Positions 27,708-34,013 of a DNA stretch of 64,000 bases are shown here, piece after piece. The first letter of the stretch is position 1. Every line of letters starts with the position of its first letter. A program made the position numbers and the translations under genes. The DNA is from Actinomadura litoris. Lineage in GTDB: Bacteria; Actinomycetota; Actinomycetes; Streptosporangiales; Streptosporangiaceae. The notes under the pieces were generated by a model. The model worked only from the letters and a program-made list of their open reading frames with translations, did not search any database and was not told where the DNA came from. The stretch covers positions 124,001 to 188,000 of the forward strand of contig NZ_WOFH01000014.1 of NCBI RefSeq assembly GCF_009733595.1. Direction: 5' to 3'.

Positions 27708-27724
27708 GGGTACACGGTGTACCC
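27708..27724. promoter_or_regulatory. Candidate operator, copy 2 (perfect palindrome)
   Basis: GGGTACAC-G-GTGTACCC has perfect 8-bp arms and repeats the GTACA-N3-TGTAC core of copy 1. It sits 77 bp before the start of the next gene, in the promoter position of that unit. Confidence 0.65.
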
Positions 27725-27800
27725 GGTCCCTGCTTTTGCGTGCGGCAGCGTGTCAGTGACCGAATCGCTACGCACTCACACCTCCGCAGGAGACGGTCGG

Positions 27801-28082
27801 ATGGACAGATACCCCGCCAGCCCAGCACCGATCTACGCCTGGGACGTCGAGGCAGCGGGCACCGGTTGGAGCGGCGTCACCGACAACTGCGACCGGGCGT
27901 GCCGTCAGGTAGACGAGGCCCTGCGCGCCGCCGATGCCTGCCCCAGCGCTCACGGCACGGTCAGGCGAGTGGAACTCGACATCGTCGGCGGCCCGGACTA
28001 CATCGGCGCGAGGTCGATCGGCCGGGCCCGCCTCGATGCCGACACCGGCGCCGTGGTGTGGAACGACGAAACGCGAGCATGA
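27801..28082 (+). CDS. Hypothetical accessory protein, 93 aa
   Basis: ATG 27801 is preceded by AGGAGA at 27788-27793. The product (MDRYPASPAPIYAWDVEA...) is soluble, with two cysteines in TDNCDRACRQ, and has a β-α pattern. It is not recognised. It is the first gene after operator copy 2, so it may be the main target of the XRE regulator. Confidence 0.65.
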   Translation: MDRYPASPAPIYAWDVEAAGTGWSGVTDNCDRACRQVDEALRAADACPSAHGTVRRVELDIVGGPDYIGARSIGRARLDADTGAVVWNDETRA

Positions 28083-28541
28083 TTCACATCGAGACGTGGG
28101 CGCAGCAGGGAACCCTCCCAATGCCGCTGCGACCCGCTACGGCGGCGCGGATCTCCAGGTCCAAGTCCGCGCCGCCGTCCTTCCACGTGGGCGCTCCGGA
28201 CTCTTGGCGGGGTCAGAAGGAGCGCCCACCACGGCGGCGCGGGAGCATCCCGAGCCCGCGCCGCCGTGCCTCATCCAGGTACGAGCCGCGGCAGCGGTCC
28301 AGGGCTGCCAGCGCCGTACCCACCCCAGGCGCGGCCGGTGGCGTGGGAGCCCCACCGCCGCGCCACACGGCGGCGCGGTCCACGCCGGCACACCACAGGA
28401 CCGCGCCGCCCCCGACCCGTGCGGCCACAGCCACGCAACCCCGCGCGCAGGCAGCCGCACACCCAGGCGCGGCGGCGGGCCCCGCACACCCCGCAACCCG
28501 TCGCCGCGCCACCCCGCACACACCCGCGAAAGGACCAGCCG
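28083..28541. other. 459-bp stretch without a convincing gene, rich in GC hairpins
   Basis: An open frame starting with ATGA overlap at 28079 (MIHIETWAQQG) runs through, but after ~30 codons its product becomes Arg/Pro/Ala low complexity and follows the inverted repeats rather than protein constraint. The 11-base word CGGCGGCGCGG or its complement recurs at 28140, 28167, 28232, 28256 and 28368. The segment may encode a structured RNA or act as DNA. Confidence 0.5.
28139..28267 (+). repeat. Array of three consecutive perfect hairpins
   Basis: Hairpin 1 pairs 28139-28151 with 28166-28178 (13 bp). Hairpin 2 pairs 28187-28197 with 28219-28229 (11 bp). Hairpin 3 pairs 28231-28243 with 28255-28267 (13 bp). 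Hairpins 1 and 3 have nearly the same arm sequence (ACGGCGGCGCGGA/G), so their arms could also pair across the array. Confidence 0.8.
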
Positions 28542-28841
28542 ATGCCCAACCCCTGGACGTCGATCTGGTTCAACCCGCCAACCCCACCAGCCCCTGAAAG
28601 GCCACCCGTGCCCGACACGGACAAATACGTAAAGATCAACGACCGCTACGTGCGCCGCGGCGACAACGAGGGCTTCATCATCATCGACTCCGAAACCCAC
28701 GACATCGTCGGAGCCGCCGTCGCCGAAGAGGACGACCCCGGCTGGTGGCGCTGCCACATCCGCGGCAAACCCGACCGGAAATTCGTCCCCCTCGACCACC
28801 CCGACCCCGCCAGGGACATCGCATGGCGGCTGACGCGATGA
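28542..28841 (+). CDS. Hypothetical accessory protein, 99 aa
   Basis: ATG 28542 follows GAAAGGA. After a Pro-rich first 25 residues the product becomes a compact β-rich domain (YVKINDRYVRRGDNEGFIII, WWRCHIRGK, KFVPLDHPDPARDI). The repeated acidic/aromatic pattern suggests a small globular phage protein. Its stop overlaps the next start as ATGA. The function is unknown. Confidence 0.65.
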   Translation: MPNPWTSIWFNPPTPPAPERPPVPDTDKYVKINDRYVRRGDNEGFIIIDSETHDIVGAAVAEEDDPGWWRCHIRGKPDRKFVPLDHPDPARDIAWRLTR

Positions 28842-29146
28842 CCTCCGAAACCGACGCACTCGACCTCCTCCACGCAGCCGTCCGCCGCCTCGTCCCCCGC
28901 GCCGCCGTCTCCACCCCACCCCACCCCGACCACGGCCAACCCGGACCCGCCGACCGCCCCGAACGCTGCCTCACCGCCACCCACGGCAACGCCGGCCCCC
29001 TCCACGTGGTGTGGGACCCGGCACGCGGCGGGTTCCTGTGGCACAGCGGCCCCCGCGCGGGCGAATGCCTCGGCGACACCGTGGGCGTAGCCGCAATCGA
29101 GGTCGCCGAAGCGCTCACCGAGCTGAACAGGCCGACCACCCCATGA
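28838..29146 (+). CDS. Hypothetical accessory protein, 102 aa
   Basis: The gene is coupled to the preceding one by an ATGA overlap at 28838. The product has an N-terminal helix (ALDLLHAAVRRLVPRA), a Pro-rich linker and a C-terminal part with LHVVWDPARGGFLWHSG and a closing helix VAAIEVAEALTELN. I do not recognise the family. The aromatic β-hairpin plus helix resembles small conserved proteins carried by actinomycete mobile elements. Confidence 0.6.
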   Translation: MTSETDALDLLHAAVRRLVPRAAVSTPPHPDHGQPGPADRPERCLTATHGNAGPLHVVWDPARGGFLWHSGPRAGECLGDTVGVAAIEVAEALTELNRPTTP

Positions 29147-29252
29147 GCCGGGGGGCGGCGCCGCCGCAGACCACGCCGAACCTCGTCCTGGGCTGGGGCG
29201 ATCAGGCAAGGCCGACCGCGTCGCCCCCCACCAACCCGCCCACAGGAGACCC

Positions 29253-29375
29253 ATGCTCCGCCGCATCCGAACCATCCTCGGCAACTGGTACTGCTGCGCG
29301 CCGAACGGCGGACGGATGACCTGCTACTGCGCCGAGGACTGCACCTGCACGTGCTTCGCCTGCCAGTGCGACTAA
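29253..29375 (+). CDS. Cysteine-rich 40-residue peptide
   Basis: ATG 29253 has a strong ACAGGAGA at 29242-29249, and the frame closes with TAA at 29373. The peptide has a basic N-terminus (MLRRIRTILGNWY) and nine cysteines at positions 14, 15, 24, 26, 30, 32, 34, 37 and 39, many as CxC. This density fits a metal-binding, metallothionein-like peptide or a heavily modified precursor; no known family is recognised. It lies 25 bp before the FxSxx-type precursor and probably shares its transcript. Confidence 0.6.
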   Translation: MLRRIRTILGNWYCCAPNGGRMTCYCAEDCTCTCFACQCD

Positions 29376-29400
29376 CCCACGAATCAGGAGACGAGACGCC

Positions 29401-29586
29401 ATGGCCACGAACACCGCCACGACCTACCCGGAGCCCCGCGTCCTGGACCTCCGGGACATGACGCTCGCCGAGCTGGCGGACGACGAGGAGGCCGCGCGGA
29501 TCGTCGCCCGGCTCACCCGCACCGACGCCCCCAAGGCGGAAGGCGCCGAGCCCGTCCGGGTCGCGGCGTTCAACTCCTTCATCTAG
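29401..29586 (+). CDS. FxSxx-COOH-type RiPP precursor peptide
   Basis: The 61-residue peptide follows AGGAGACGAG. Its leader contains PRVLDLRDMTLAELADD and a helix ARIVARL, and it ends exactly in FNSFI, that is F-x-S-x-x at the C-terminus. Leader wording and end match the FxSxx-COOH family, whose precursors are crosslinked by FxsB-type radical SAM/SPASM enzymes to cyclophane-like products. No radical SAM gene is present in the window, so a maturase elsewhere in the host or further in the element is implied. The stop overlaps by 4 bp the stop of a gene on the opposite strand. Confidence 0.75.
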   Translation: MATNTATTYPEPRVLDLRDMTLAELADDEEAARIVARLTRTDAPKAEGAEPVRVAAFNSFI

Positions 29587-29999
29587 TCATGCGCGGTCGA
29601 GGCGCCCGGCCACCGCGCCGAGCCCGCGTGAGCAGGCCCCACCAAAGGAGCAGACGCACGCTCCAGGCCCACCTGCTCCCACCGCGCCACCTCGACCGCG
29701 TCCGCGCCCGCCTCGATCAGCAGCGTTGCGGCGATGACCTTTTGCTCGGGATGGCTGTCGGCCGCCGCGAAACCCAGCAGGATCCCCGCGACCTCCGCGA
29801 GAAGATCCGCCCGCAATACACCCGCCGGCTGATGCACGGACCCGCGCCGTCCCGACGGCGCCACCGTCGCGATCGCCCGCAACTCCTGCAACGCCGCCTC
29901 ACGCGCCGGGCCCTCCGGATTACGCCAGCCAGCATGACGCGTCGCCGCGCCCTCCAGGTGGGCGACGATCAGCCGGTCGGGCTCATGGTGACGAGGCAT
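29583..29999 (-). CDS. Hypothetical helical protein, 138 aa
   Basis: This is the only minus-strand gene in the early block. The product is largely helical (LIVAHLEGAATRHAGWRN, ADLLAEVAGILLGFAAADSH, VIAATLLIEAGADAVEVARW) and has normal coding composition. The start at 29999 is leaderless-looking: ATTATC at 30011-30016 reads GATAAT on this strand, a good -10 box, and no ribosome site is seen. It converges on the FxSxx-type precursor with a 4-bp overlap. No function is known. Confidence 0.65.
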   Translation of the reverse strand: MPRHHEPDRLIVAHLEGAATRHAGWRNPEGPAREAALQELRAIATVAPSGRRGSVHQPAGVLRADLLAEVAGILLGFAAADSHPEQKVIAATLLIEAGADAVEVARWEQVGLERASAPLVGPAHAGSARWPGASTAHD

Positions 30000-30058
30000 A
30001 GCTAGAACAGATTATCGAACGCACTCGCGACAGCCCGGGCCAACGTGAAAGGCAGAAC

Positions 30059-30406
30059 ATGCCAGAACAGCAGAAACACGAGGACCGCCCCGACGCCACC
30101 GACCCGCAGTACGCCGCCCTCGCAGCCCTCACCGCCTCACTCCAAGGACGCGGCTACGAGCCCGTCCACGACAAGGACACCGCCGTCCTCAACGTCGTCG
30201 ACCCCGTCGACCACCCGGCCGACACCATCACCTGCCAACCCAGGGCGGTCGACGGGGGGCTGCTCTGGTTCTTCAACGGCGCCGGCACCCCCATCGCCCC
30301 CGCCAGCCACATCGTCGAGGCGACCGTCCTGATCGTCGCCGACCGCGACAAACGCACCGAGCAGCAGGGCGAGTCGGCCGACGCGCTGCACGTCACCCGG
30401 CCGTGA
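30059..30406 (+). CDS. Hypothetical accessory protein, 115 aa
   Basis: GAAAGG at 30047-30052 precedes ATG 30059. The product has an α/β arrangement: helix YAALAALTASLQGRGYEP, strands TAVLNVVDP and ADTITCQPRAVDGGLLWFF, and helix HIVEATVLIVAD. It resembles small unassigned proteins paired with XRE regulators in actinomycetes. Its stop overlaps the next start (GTGA at 30403). Confidence 0.65.
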   Translation: MPEQQKHEDRPDATDPQYAALAALTASLQGRGYEPVHDKDTAVLNVVDPVDHPADTITCQPRAVDGGLLWFFNGAGTPIAPASHIVEATVLIVADRDKRTEQQGESADALHVTRP

Positions 30407-30651
30407 CGACACCGGTCGACCTCAGCCCGCAGTTAGCAGGACTCCGCGCCGAGTTCCCCGACGTGATGATCTTCTACACCCAGCCCCCGGAAACCAGGCC
30501 CGTCTGGTGGGCGACTCGCGGCGGCGTGACCGGTCACCGCATGGACGAAGGCGACGGGTTCACAGCCAGCTCGGCCGACGAACTGCGCGAGTTGCTCCGG
30601 GCCGCGGCCAAGGGCCACGCCAACCGCGGGAGCAGCAGCGCGCGTCGATGA
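30403..30651 (+). CDS. Hypothetical accessory protein, 82 aa
   Basis: The GTG start is coupled to the gene before by a 4-bp overlap. The product starts with a helix (LSPQLAGLRAEFPDV), has a strand pair (MIFYTQ, VWWATRG) and ends with a helix DELRELLRAAAKGH and a basic tail. The pair with the previous gene looks like a co-translated two-protein unit of unknown function. Confidence 0.65.
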   Translation: MTTPVDLSPQLAGLRAEFPDVMIFYTQPPETRPVWWATRGGVTGHRMDEGDGFTASSADELRELLRAAAKGHANRGSSSARR

Positions 30652-30764
30652 CGTGGGTGCGGCGGTCGTTGATGCGCGGCAGCAGGCCGCCGCACCCGCC
30701 CGCCGGGCGGTAAACCGGCTAGGGCTCGGGCGAGACGGGCGAGCGGGGCGAGAGGTGCGAGAAC

Positions 30765-30819
30765 GTCCATGGGTGGGACGGTAGGCGTGTGCCTGGTCGG
30801 GCGGGAGTAGAGCGGCGTT
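30765..30819 (+). repeat. Dispersed ~55-bp repeat, copy A
   Basis: The stretch from GTCCATG to GCGTT is matched at 36981-37034 with about 80% identity; shared blocks are GGACGGTAGGCG and GTCGGGCGGGAG. Copy A lies between gene units in non-coding DNA upstream of the GTATCG operators. Confidence 0.75.
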
Positions 30820-30868
30820 CTGGGGATAACTGCGCGATCTTGGCGGGATGCGGCCACCCGCTTGAGAT

Positions 30869-30898
30869 GTATCGATCGATACGCGTATCGTTCGATAC
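30869..30898. promoter_or_regulatory. Double palindromic operator abutting the next start codon
   Basis: GTATCGATCGATAC (30869-30882, perfect) and GTATCGTTCGATAC (30885-30898, perfect 6-bp arms) lie 16 bp apart centre to centre. The second ends immediately before GTG 30899. A protein bound here would cover the promoter of that gene, whose product has a C-terminal HTH. Confidence 0.7.
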
Positions 30899-31615
30899 GT
30901 GAGAAACGAAGAGACCATCGCCGCCATCTCCACCAAGATCGCCACCCACCTCAGCGAGATGACCGGCACCCACGTCCCCGTCGTTACCATCACCGACATC
31001 GAGCACACCCTCGCCGGCGGCGACCCCGGCACCTTCAGCGAACTCATCCCCTTCATGCCCTACACCCGCGCGCTCCCCACCCTCGACCCCTTCGCCGGAC
31101 CCGGCTCCATCCAGGACATCATCAACCGCCTCGGCATGTACGCCGTCGCCTCCGCCTGCCCCCTGGAGCGCATCGAACCCGTATGGCCCAACGAACAGGG
31201 CCTCACCCCCGAGGAGATCGCCGAACTCCGGGAGGAAGAGCACCTGGAGTACATCCCACGCGAGTTCTGGCCGACCGCACAGGACGGCACCCCCCGCACC
31301 CAGGCCGCCATGCAGGCCGCCGACACCGAGCTGCAGGTCGCCTACGACTTCGAACCCGATGAGTGGGCGCCTGGGCGCACCTACCAACTCCAGCACCGGG
31401 CCGAGCTCGCCGCCCGCTACCTGCCCCCCGACTTCGTCCCCCAGGGGGAAGGCGCGGAAGCCGACGCCGAGCGGGAACTCGCGGCCTGGGGCGCGATGCG
31501 CGCCGCCCGCGACGAGATCGTCCGCCGCGCCCGCGCCGCCGGCGTCACCAAGACCCGCATCCACGAGATCACCGGCATCTCCCGGGCAACCCTGGACCGC
31601 ATCCCCGGCGTCTGA
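30899..31615 (+). CDS. Putative DNA-binding phage protein with C-terminal HTH
   Basis: The product (238 aa) has a mixed N-terminal region (TIAAISTKIATHLSEMTG, DPFAGPGSIQDIINRLG) and an acidic middle. A C-terminal helix-turn-helix follows: ARAAGVTKTRIHEITGISRATLDRI spans about residues 208-235. The GTG start directly follows the double palindrome and has no ribosome-binding site, so a leaderless, self-regulated gene is likely. A small hairpin follows. The family is not recognised. Confidence 0.7.
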   Translation: MRNEETIAAISTKIATHLSEMTGTHVPVVTITDIEHTLAGGDPGTFSELIPFMPYTRALPTLDPFAGPGSIQDIINRLGMYAVASACPLERIEPVWPNEQGLTPEEIAELREEEHLEYIPREFWPTAQDGTPRTQAAMQAADTELQVAYDFEPDEWAPGRTYQLQHRAELAARYLPPDFVPQGEGAEADAERELAAWGAMRAARDEIVRRARAAGVTKTRIHEITGISRATLDRIPGV

Positions 31616-31625
31616 CCCCGCGCCC

Positions 31626-31648
31626 TCATCGCCCCTGCGAGGGGTCTC
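31626..31648 (+). terminator. Short repeated hairpin, copy 1
   Basis: CCCCT-GCG-AGGGG is flanked by TCATCG and TCTC. The same 23-base arrangement recurs at 32645-32667. Both copies sit 10-21 bp after a stop codon, so they are probably terminators or mRNA 3' stabilisers. Confidence 0.6.
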
Positions 31649-31695
31649 GTCCATCAGTCCCTATCAGTGGACGCCAACGGAGAGGATCGACCCCC

Positions 31696-32037
31696 ATGCA
31701 GTTGATCAACCTCACCCCCCACCCCCTCACCCTCATCGGGCAGGACGACACCGTCCTGCTCAACCAGGCACCGGACGGCCCCATGGCCCGCTGCATCGAG
31801 GATCGCCGCGAGATCGGCGCCGTCACCCTGCCCGGTGGTGGGACGGTGCCGCTGCGCAGCGTCGGATTCGGCGCCGTCACCGGCCTCCCCGAGCCGCGCG
31901 ACGGCGTCCTGCTCGTCGTGTCCCGAGCCACAGCAGAGGCCGCCGCCGGACGGTCCGACATCGTCTATCCCGACGAGCAGGTCCGGGACCAGGACGGCCG
32001 CATCATCGGCTGCCGCGCGCTCGCCCGCGCACACTGA
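31696..32037 (+). CDS. Conserved phage protein of the 'INLTPH' type
   Basis: The 113-residue product begins MQLINLTPHPLTL, a start seen in a widespread family of small proteins in phages and mobile elements. LRSVGFGAVTGLPEPRDGVLLVVSRATAEAA and the end VYPDEQVRDQDGRIIGCRAL complete the usual β-rich length. The function of the family is not established. No strong ribosome site precedes ATG 31696 (AGAGGATCGACC). A long hairpin follows. Confidence 0.7.
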   Translation: MQLINLTPHPLTLIGQDDTVLLNQAPDGPMARCIEDRREIGAVTLPGGGTVPLRSVGFGAVTGLPEPRDGVLLVVSRATAEAAAGRSDIVYPDEQVRDQDGRIIGCRALARAH

Positions 32038-32043
32038 CCAGCA

Positions 32044-32086
32044 GCGGTCGGGTCCCGCTCATCCGAACTGAGCGGGCCCCGACCGC
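32044..32086 (+). terminator. 18-bp hairpin with CCCGCTCA/TGAGCGGG core
   Basis: 32044-32061 pairs with 32069-32086 with a single mismatch around a seven-base loop. The inner core CCCGCTCA-N7-TGAGCGGG is the same as in the hairpin at 36020-36056, pointing to a shared terminator family. Confidence 0.7.
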
Positions 32087-32121
32087 CCCGCCATCACACC
32101 ACACCGAAAGGAACCCCACCG

Positions 32122-32346
32122 ATGCACCACCACAAGCAGATCGACCTGGAAGACCACCCGACCCCAGCATGGGCGACCGCGGCGATCGTCGCCGCCCTGG
32201 TCGCCCCGATCATCCCCCTGATTCTCCTGATGGCGGCAGCGGTCCTGTGGATCGAGACCGGTTCGCCCTGGGCGGGCCCGACCACGATCAGCGTCATGGC
32301 CCTGGGGGTCGCCGCCGCATGGATCTACTGCATCAAGCGCTCATGA
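32122..32346 (+). CDS. Small membrane protein with two helices
   Basis: GAAAGGA precedes ATG 32122. The 74-residue product has a His-rich cytoplasmic start (MHHHKQID), then two transmembrane segments at about residues 18-45 and 50-69, and ends CIKRS. Such two-helix proteins in phage early regions can be exclusion or membrane-anchoring proteins, but nothing specific is seen. Its stop overlaps the next start (ATGA). Confidence 0.65.
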   Translation: MHHHKQIDLEDHPTPAWATAAIVAALVAPIIPLILLMAAAVLWIETGSPWAGPTTISVMALGVAAAWIYCIKRS

Positions 32347-32624
32347 CCCGGGCGTTCGTGCCCGCCGGCACACAGCTCCAGCCCGGCGCCCCATGGGTCG
32401 CAGGGACCATGTACAAGCTTGAACTGGAGCAGGACGGGCGCGTGTCCTGGGTCCTCTGGGAAGACGGCCACGACTGCGGCGGGAACACCTACGAAGACCG
32501 CGGCCAAGAGGTACTCGACCGCGAAGCCCAGCGTTTCCTGGACCAGGGGTGGCTGGAGATCTGCTCCTGCGGCCGCGCACCGTCTGGGGAGCTCGTGCAT
32601 CTCCGCCCCCGCGACTGCTCGTAG
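32343..32624 (+). CDS. Hypothetical accessory protein, 93 aa
   Basis: The ATGA overlap couples it to the small membrane protein gene. The product is β-rich and acidic (YKLELEQDGRVSWVLWEDG) with cysteines in HDCGGN, EICSCG and RDCS that could bind metal. The frame extends far upstream, but only this part has coding composition and a logical start. No function is known. Confidence 0.6.
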   Translation: MTRAFVPAGTQLQPGAPWVAGTMYKLELEQDGRVSWVLWEDGHDCGGNTYEDRGQEVLDREAQRFLDQGWLEICSCGRAPSGELVHLRPRDCS

Positions 32625-32644
32625 CCCCTGCTACTGCCGCATCT

Positions 32645-32667
32645 TCATCGCCCCTCCAAGGGGTCTC
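32645..32667 (+). terminator. Short repeated hairpin, copy 2
   Basis: CCCCT-CCA-AGGGG with the same TCATCG and TCTC flanks as copy 1 (31626-31648). It follows the preceding stop by about 20 bp. Confidence 0.6.
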
Positions 32668-32726
32668 CTGCTCACCCGGCGAGGACCACGCCAGGCGCTC
32701 CGAGGCACCGTGTCTACGATGATCAC

Positions 32727-33017
32727 GTGAGTGACCTCGACATACCTTCCGACCTCGTCCAAGCCAAGACCGATTTCCTTCGCGCCGAGACCCGCCTCGC
32801 CGACCTCAGCCGCGAGCAGCCACCCTCCACCCAGATCGCCGCCGGCGCCGCCCAGGTCACCGACGAGCAGCAGGCGACGTGGGACGAGACCTGGGCGTGG
32901 CTCCAGGCGCTCACAGCCGAGATCCAAGGGCACCCGTGGTGGGCCGGAGTGGATGACGTCCCGGAGGCGCGGGCGGCGCTGATGGTGGCGGCGAAGGAGC
33001 GGGTCGCGCAGAGCTGA
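32727..33017 (+). CDS. Hypothetical accessory protein, 96 aa
   Basis: The product is mostly helical (SDLVQAKTDFLRAETRLADL, TWDETWAWLQALTAEIQGH, EARAALMVAAKERVA), acidic and without membrane segments. The start GTG 32727 has TACGAT at 32715-32720 upstream as a possible -10 box and no ribosome site, so it may be leaderless. It stands as a single-gene unit between two hairpin/operator regions. Confidence 0.6.
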   Translation: MSDLDIPSDLVQAKTDFLRAETRLADLSREQPPSTQIAAGAAQVTDEQQATWDETWAWLQALTAEIQGHPWWAGVDDVPEARAALMVAAKERVAQS

Positions 33018-33111
33018 GCCTGGAGACGACGAGCCACCCTGTTCGCTCCGGCCTGACGACGGCTGCTGGCGCTCACGGTGACCCGATCGAGCCATTCTCT
33101 TGCAACTTCGT

Positions 33112-33126
33112 TATGCACGTTGCATA
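33112..33126. promoter_or_regulatory. Candidate operator TATGCA-CGT-TGCATA within a promoter
   Basis: A perfect palindrome with 6-bp arms lies between TTGCAA (33100-33105, -35-like) and CATAGT (33123-33128, -10-like; spacing 17). A repressor bound there would block the promoter of the 33184-35070 unit. The sequence differs from the other three palindromes in this region. Confidence 0.6.
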
Positions 33127-33183
33127 GTAATGGCGTCAGGCCAACAGAGGAGCCCCACCCTCACCCGAAAGGCGGATTGCGGC

Positions 33184-33543
33184 ATGATCGACCTGGACAC
33201 CTCCTACACCTGGACCGAGGCCGACGGGCACCAGACCACCGTCACCCCCAAGGTCACCGACCGCACCGGCGCCAAAGGTCGCGTCGTGTCCGTCCGGGGC
33301 CTGGCGCCGCTGCTGGCCGACCGCATCGACGCCATCACCGACCCCGGTGAACGCGGCCACACCCTCACCGTCCTGTCCGGCGCCGTCATCGCCCTACGCG
33401 CGGAGCCCAAGGAGTTCCCCGGCGGCGTTCCGACCCACACCCGCATGGACGGCAAGGTCGCCACCACCTACGTCGGCACGCCCGCGCTGCCTGCCGACGT
33501 CGTCCTCGACCTCGCCGAGCAGCTCCACACCCAGCTCATCTGA
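33184..33543 (+). CDS. Hypothetical accessory protein, 119 aa
   Basis: CGAAAGGCGG precedes ATG 33184. The product (MIDLDTSYTWTEADGHQTTV...) has alternating strands followed by a central helix and ends with a helix LPADVVLDLAEQLHTQLI. It opens a four-gene unit behind the TATGCA palindrome. An in-frame ATG further upstream lies inside the promoter and is less likely. Not recognised. Confidence 0.6.
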   Translation: MIDLDTSYTWTEADGHQTTVTPKVTDRTGAKGRVVSVRGLAPLLADRIDAITDPGERGHTLTVLSGAVIALRAEPKEFPGGVPTHTRMDGKVATTYVGTPALPADVVLDLAEQLHTQLI

Positions 33544-33572
33544 CCCTGCACATCCACCCGGGGAGCCCGCCA

Positions 33573-34013
33573 ATGACCACGCAGAGCACCGATGTTCAGA
33601 CGCTGGCCGCCCGTGTCGCGGACGCCATCGACGGCTACACCGGCCCCGTCAGCACCACCGTGTACTGGCGCCCGTCCACCCTCAGCGACGACTACTCCGA
33701 CGAGTGCGCCCCGCGCCGGACCGTCCCGGAAAGCGACGTCCGGGAGGCCATGGCCCGGATCGCGCAGGTGCTGCGTGACTACCCGGACCGCTGGGGCGCG
33801 TGGTATCCGACCTTCGCCGACGTGGAGGCGCTCCGCAACGCCGACCTGCTGGTCAGTCCCGACTGGTACGTGTACGCCACACCTGTCCCCGGGCAGCCGC
33901 TCGCGAAGGTCATCTGGTGGACCGGCGAGGCGATCGACCAGGAGCGGCGCGACCGTGACCCCTCGACCGCGATCGCGCAAGCGGTCGCCGCGCTGGCGGA
34001 GCTGGTCGCCTGA
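33573..34013 (+). CDS. Hypothetical accessory protein, 146 aa
   Basis: The product has an N-terminal helix (QTLAARVADAIDGYTG), a middle section rich in Trp/Tyr (DRWGAWYPTFADVEALRNADLLVSPDW, YVYATPVPG, KVIWWTGEAID) and a terminal helix. It is soluble. The next gene starts on its last base (34013), showing coupling. The family is unknown. Confidence 0.6.
   Translation: MTTQSTDVQTLAARVADAIDGYTGPVSTTVYWRPSTLSDDYSDECAPRRTVPESDVREAMARIAQVLRDYPDRWGAWYPTFADVEALRNADLLVSPDWYVYATPVPGQPLAKVIWWTGEAIDQERRDRDPSTAIAQAVAALAELVA

Noticed and set aside
28139-28267. CRISPR-like array
   Set aside because: Repeats are inverted arms of hairpins, not direct repeats with unique spacers of constant length, and no cas gene is near.
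28079-28597. Open frame starting MIHIETWAQQG with ATGA coupling
   Set aside because: Its start is attractive, but after ~30 codons the product is Arg/Pro/Ala low complexity that mirrors the inverted repeats, and it overlaps the well-supported start at 28542. Treated as non-coding with doubt.
29143-29319. 58-codon frame starting MSRGAAPPQ with an ATGA overlap
   Set aside because: Low-complexity Pro/Ala/Ser product that overlaps the Cys-rich peptide gene, which has the far better ribosome site and composition.
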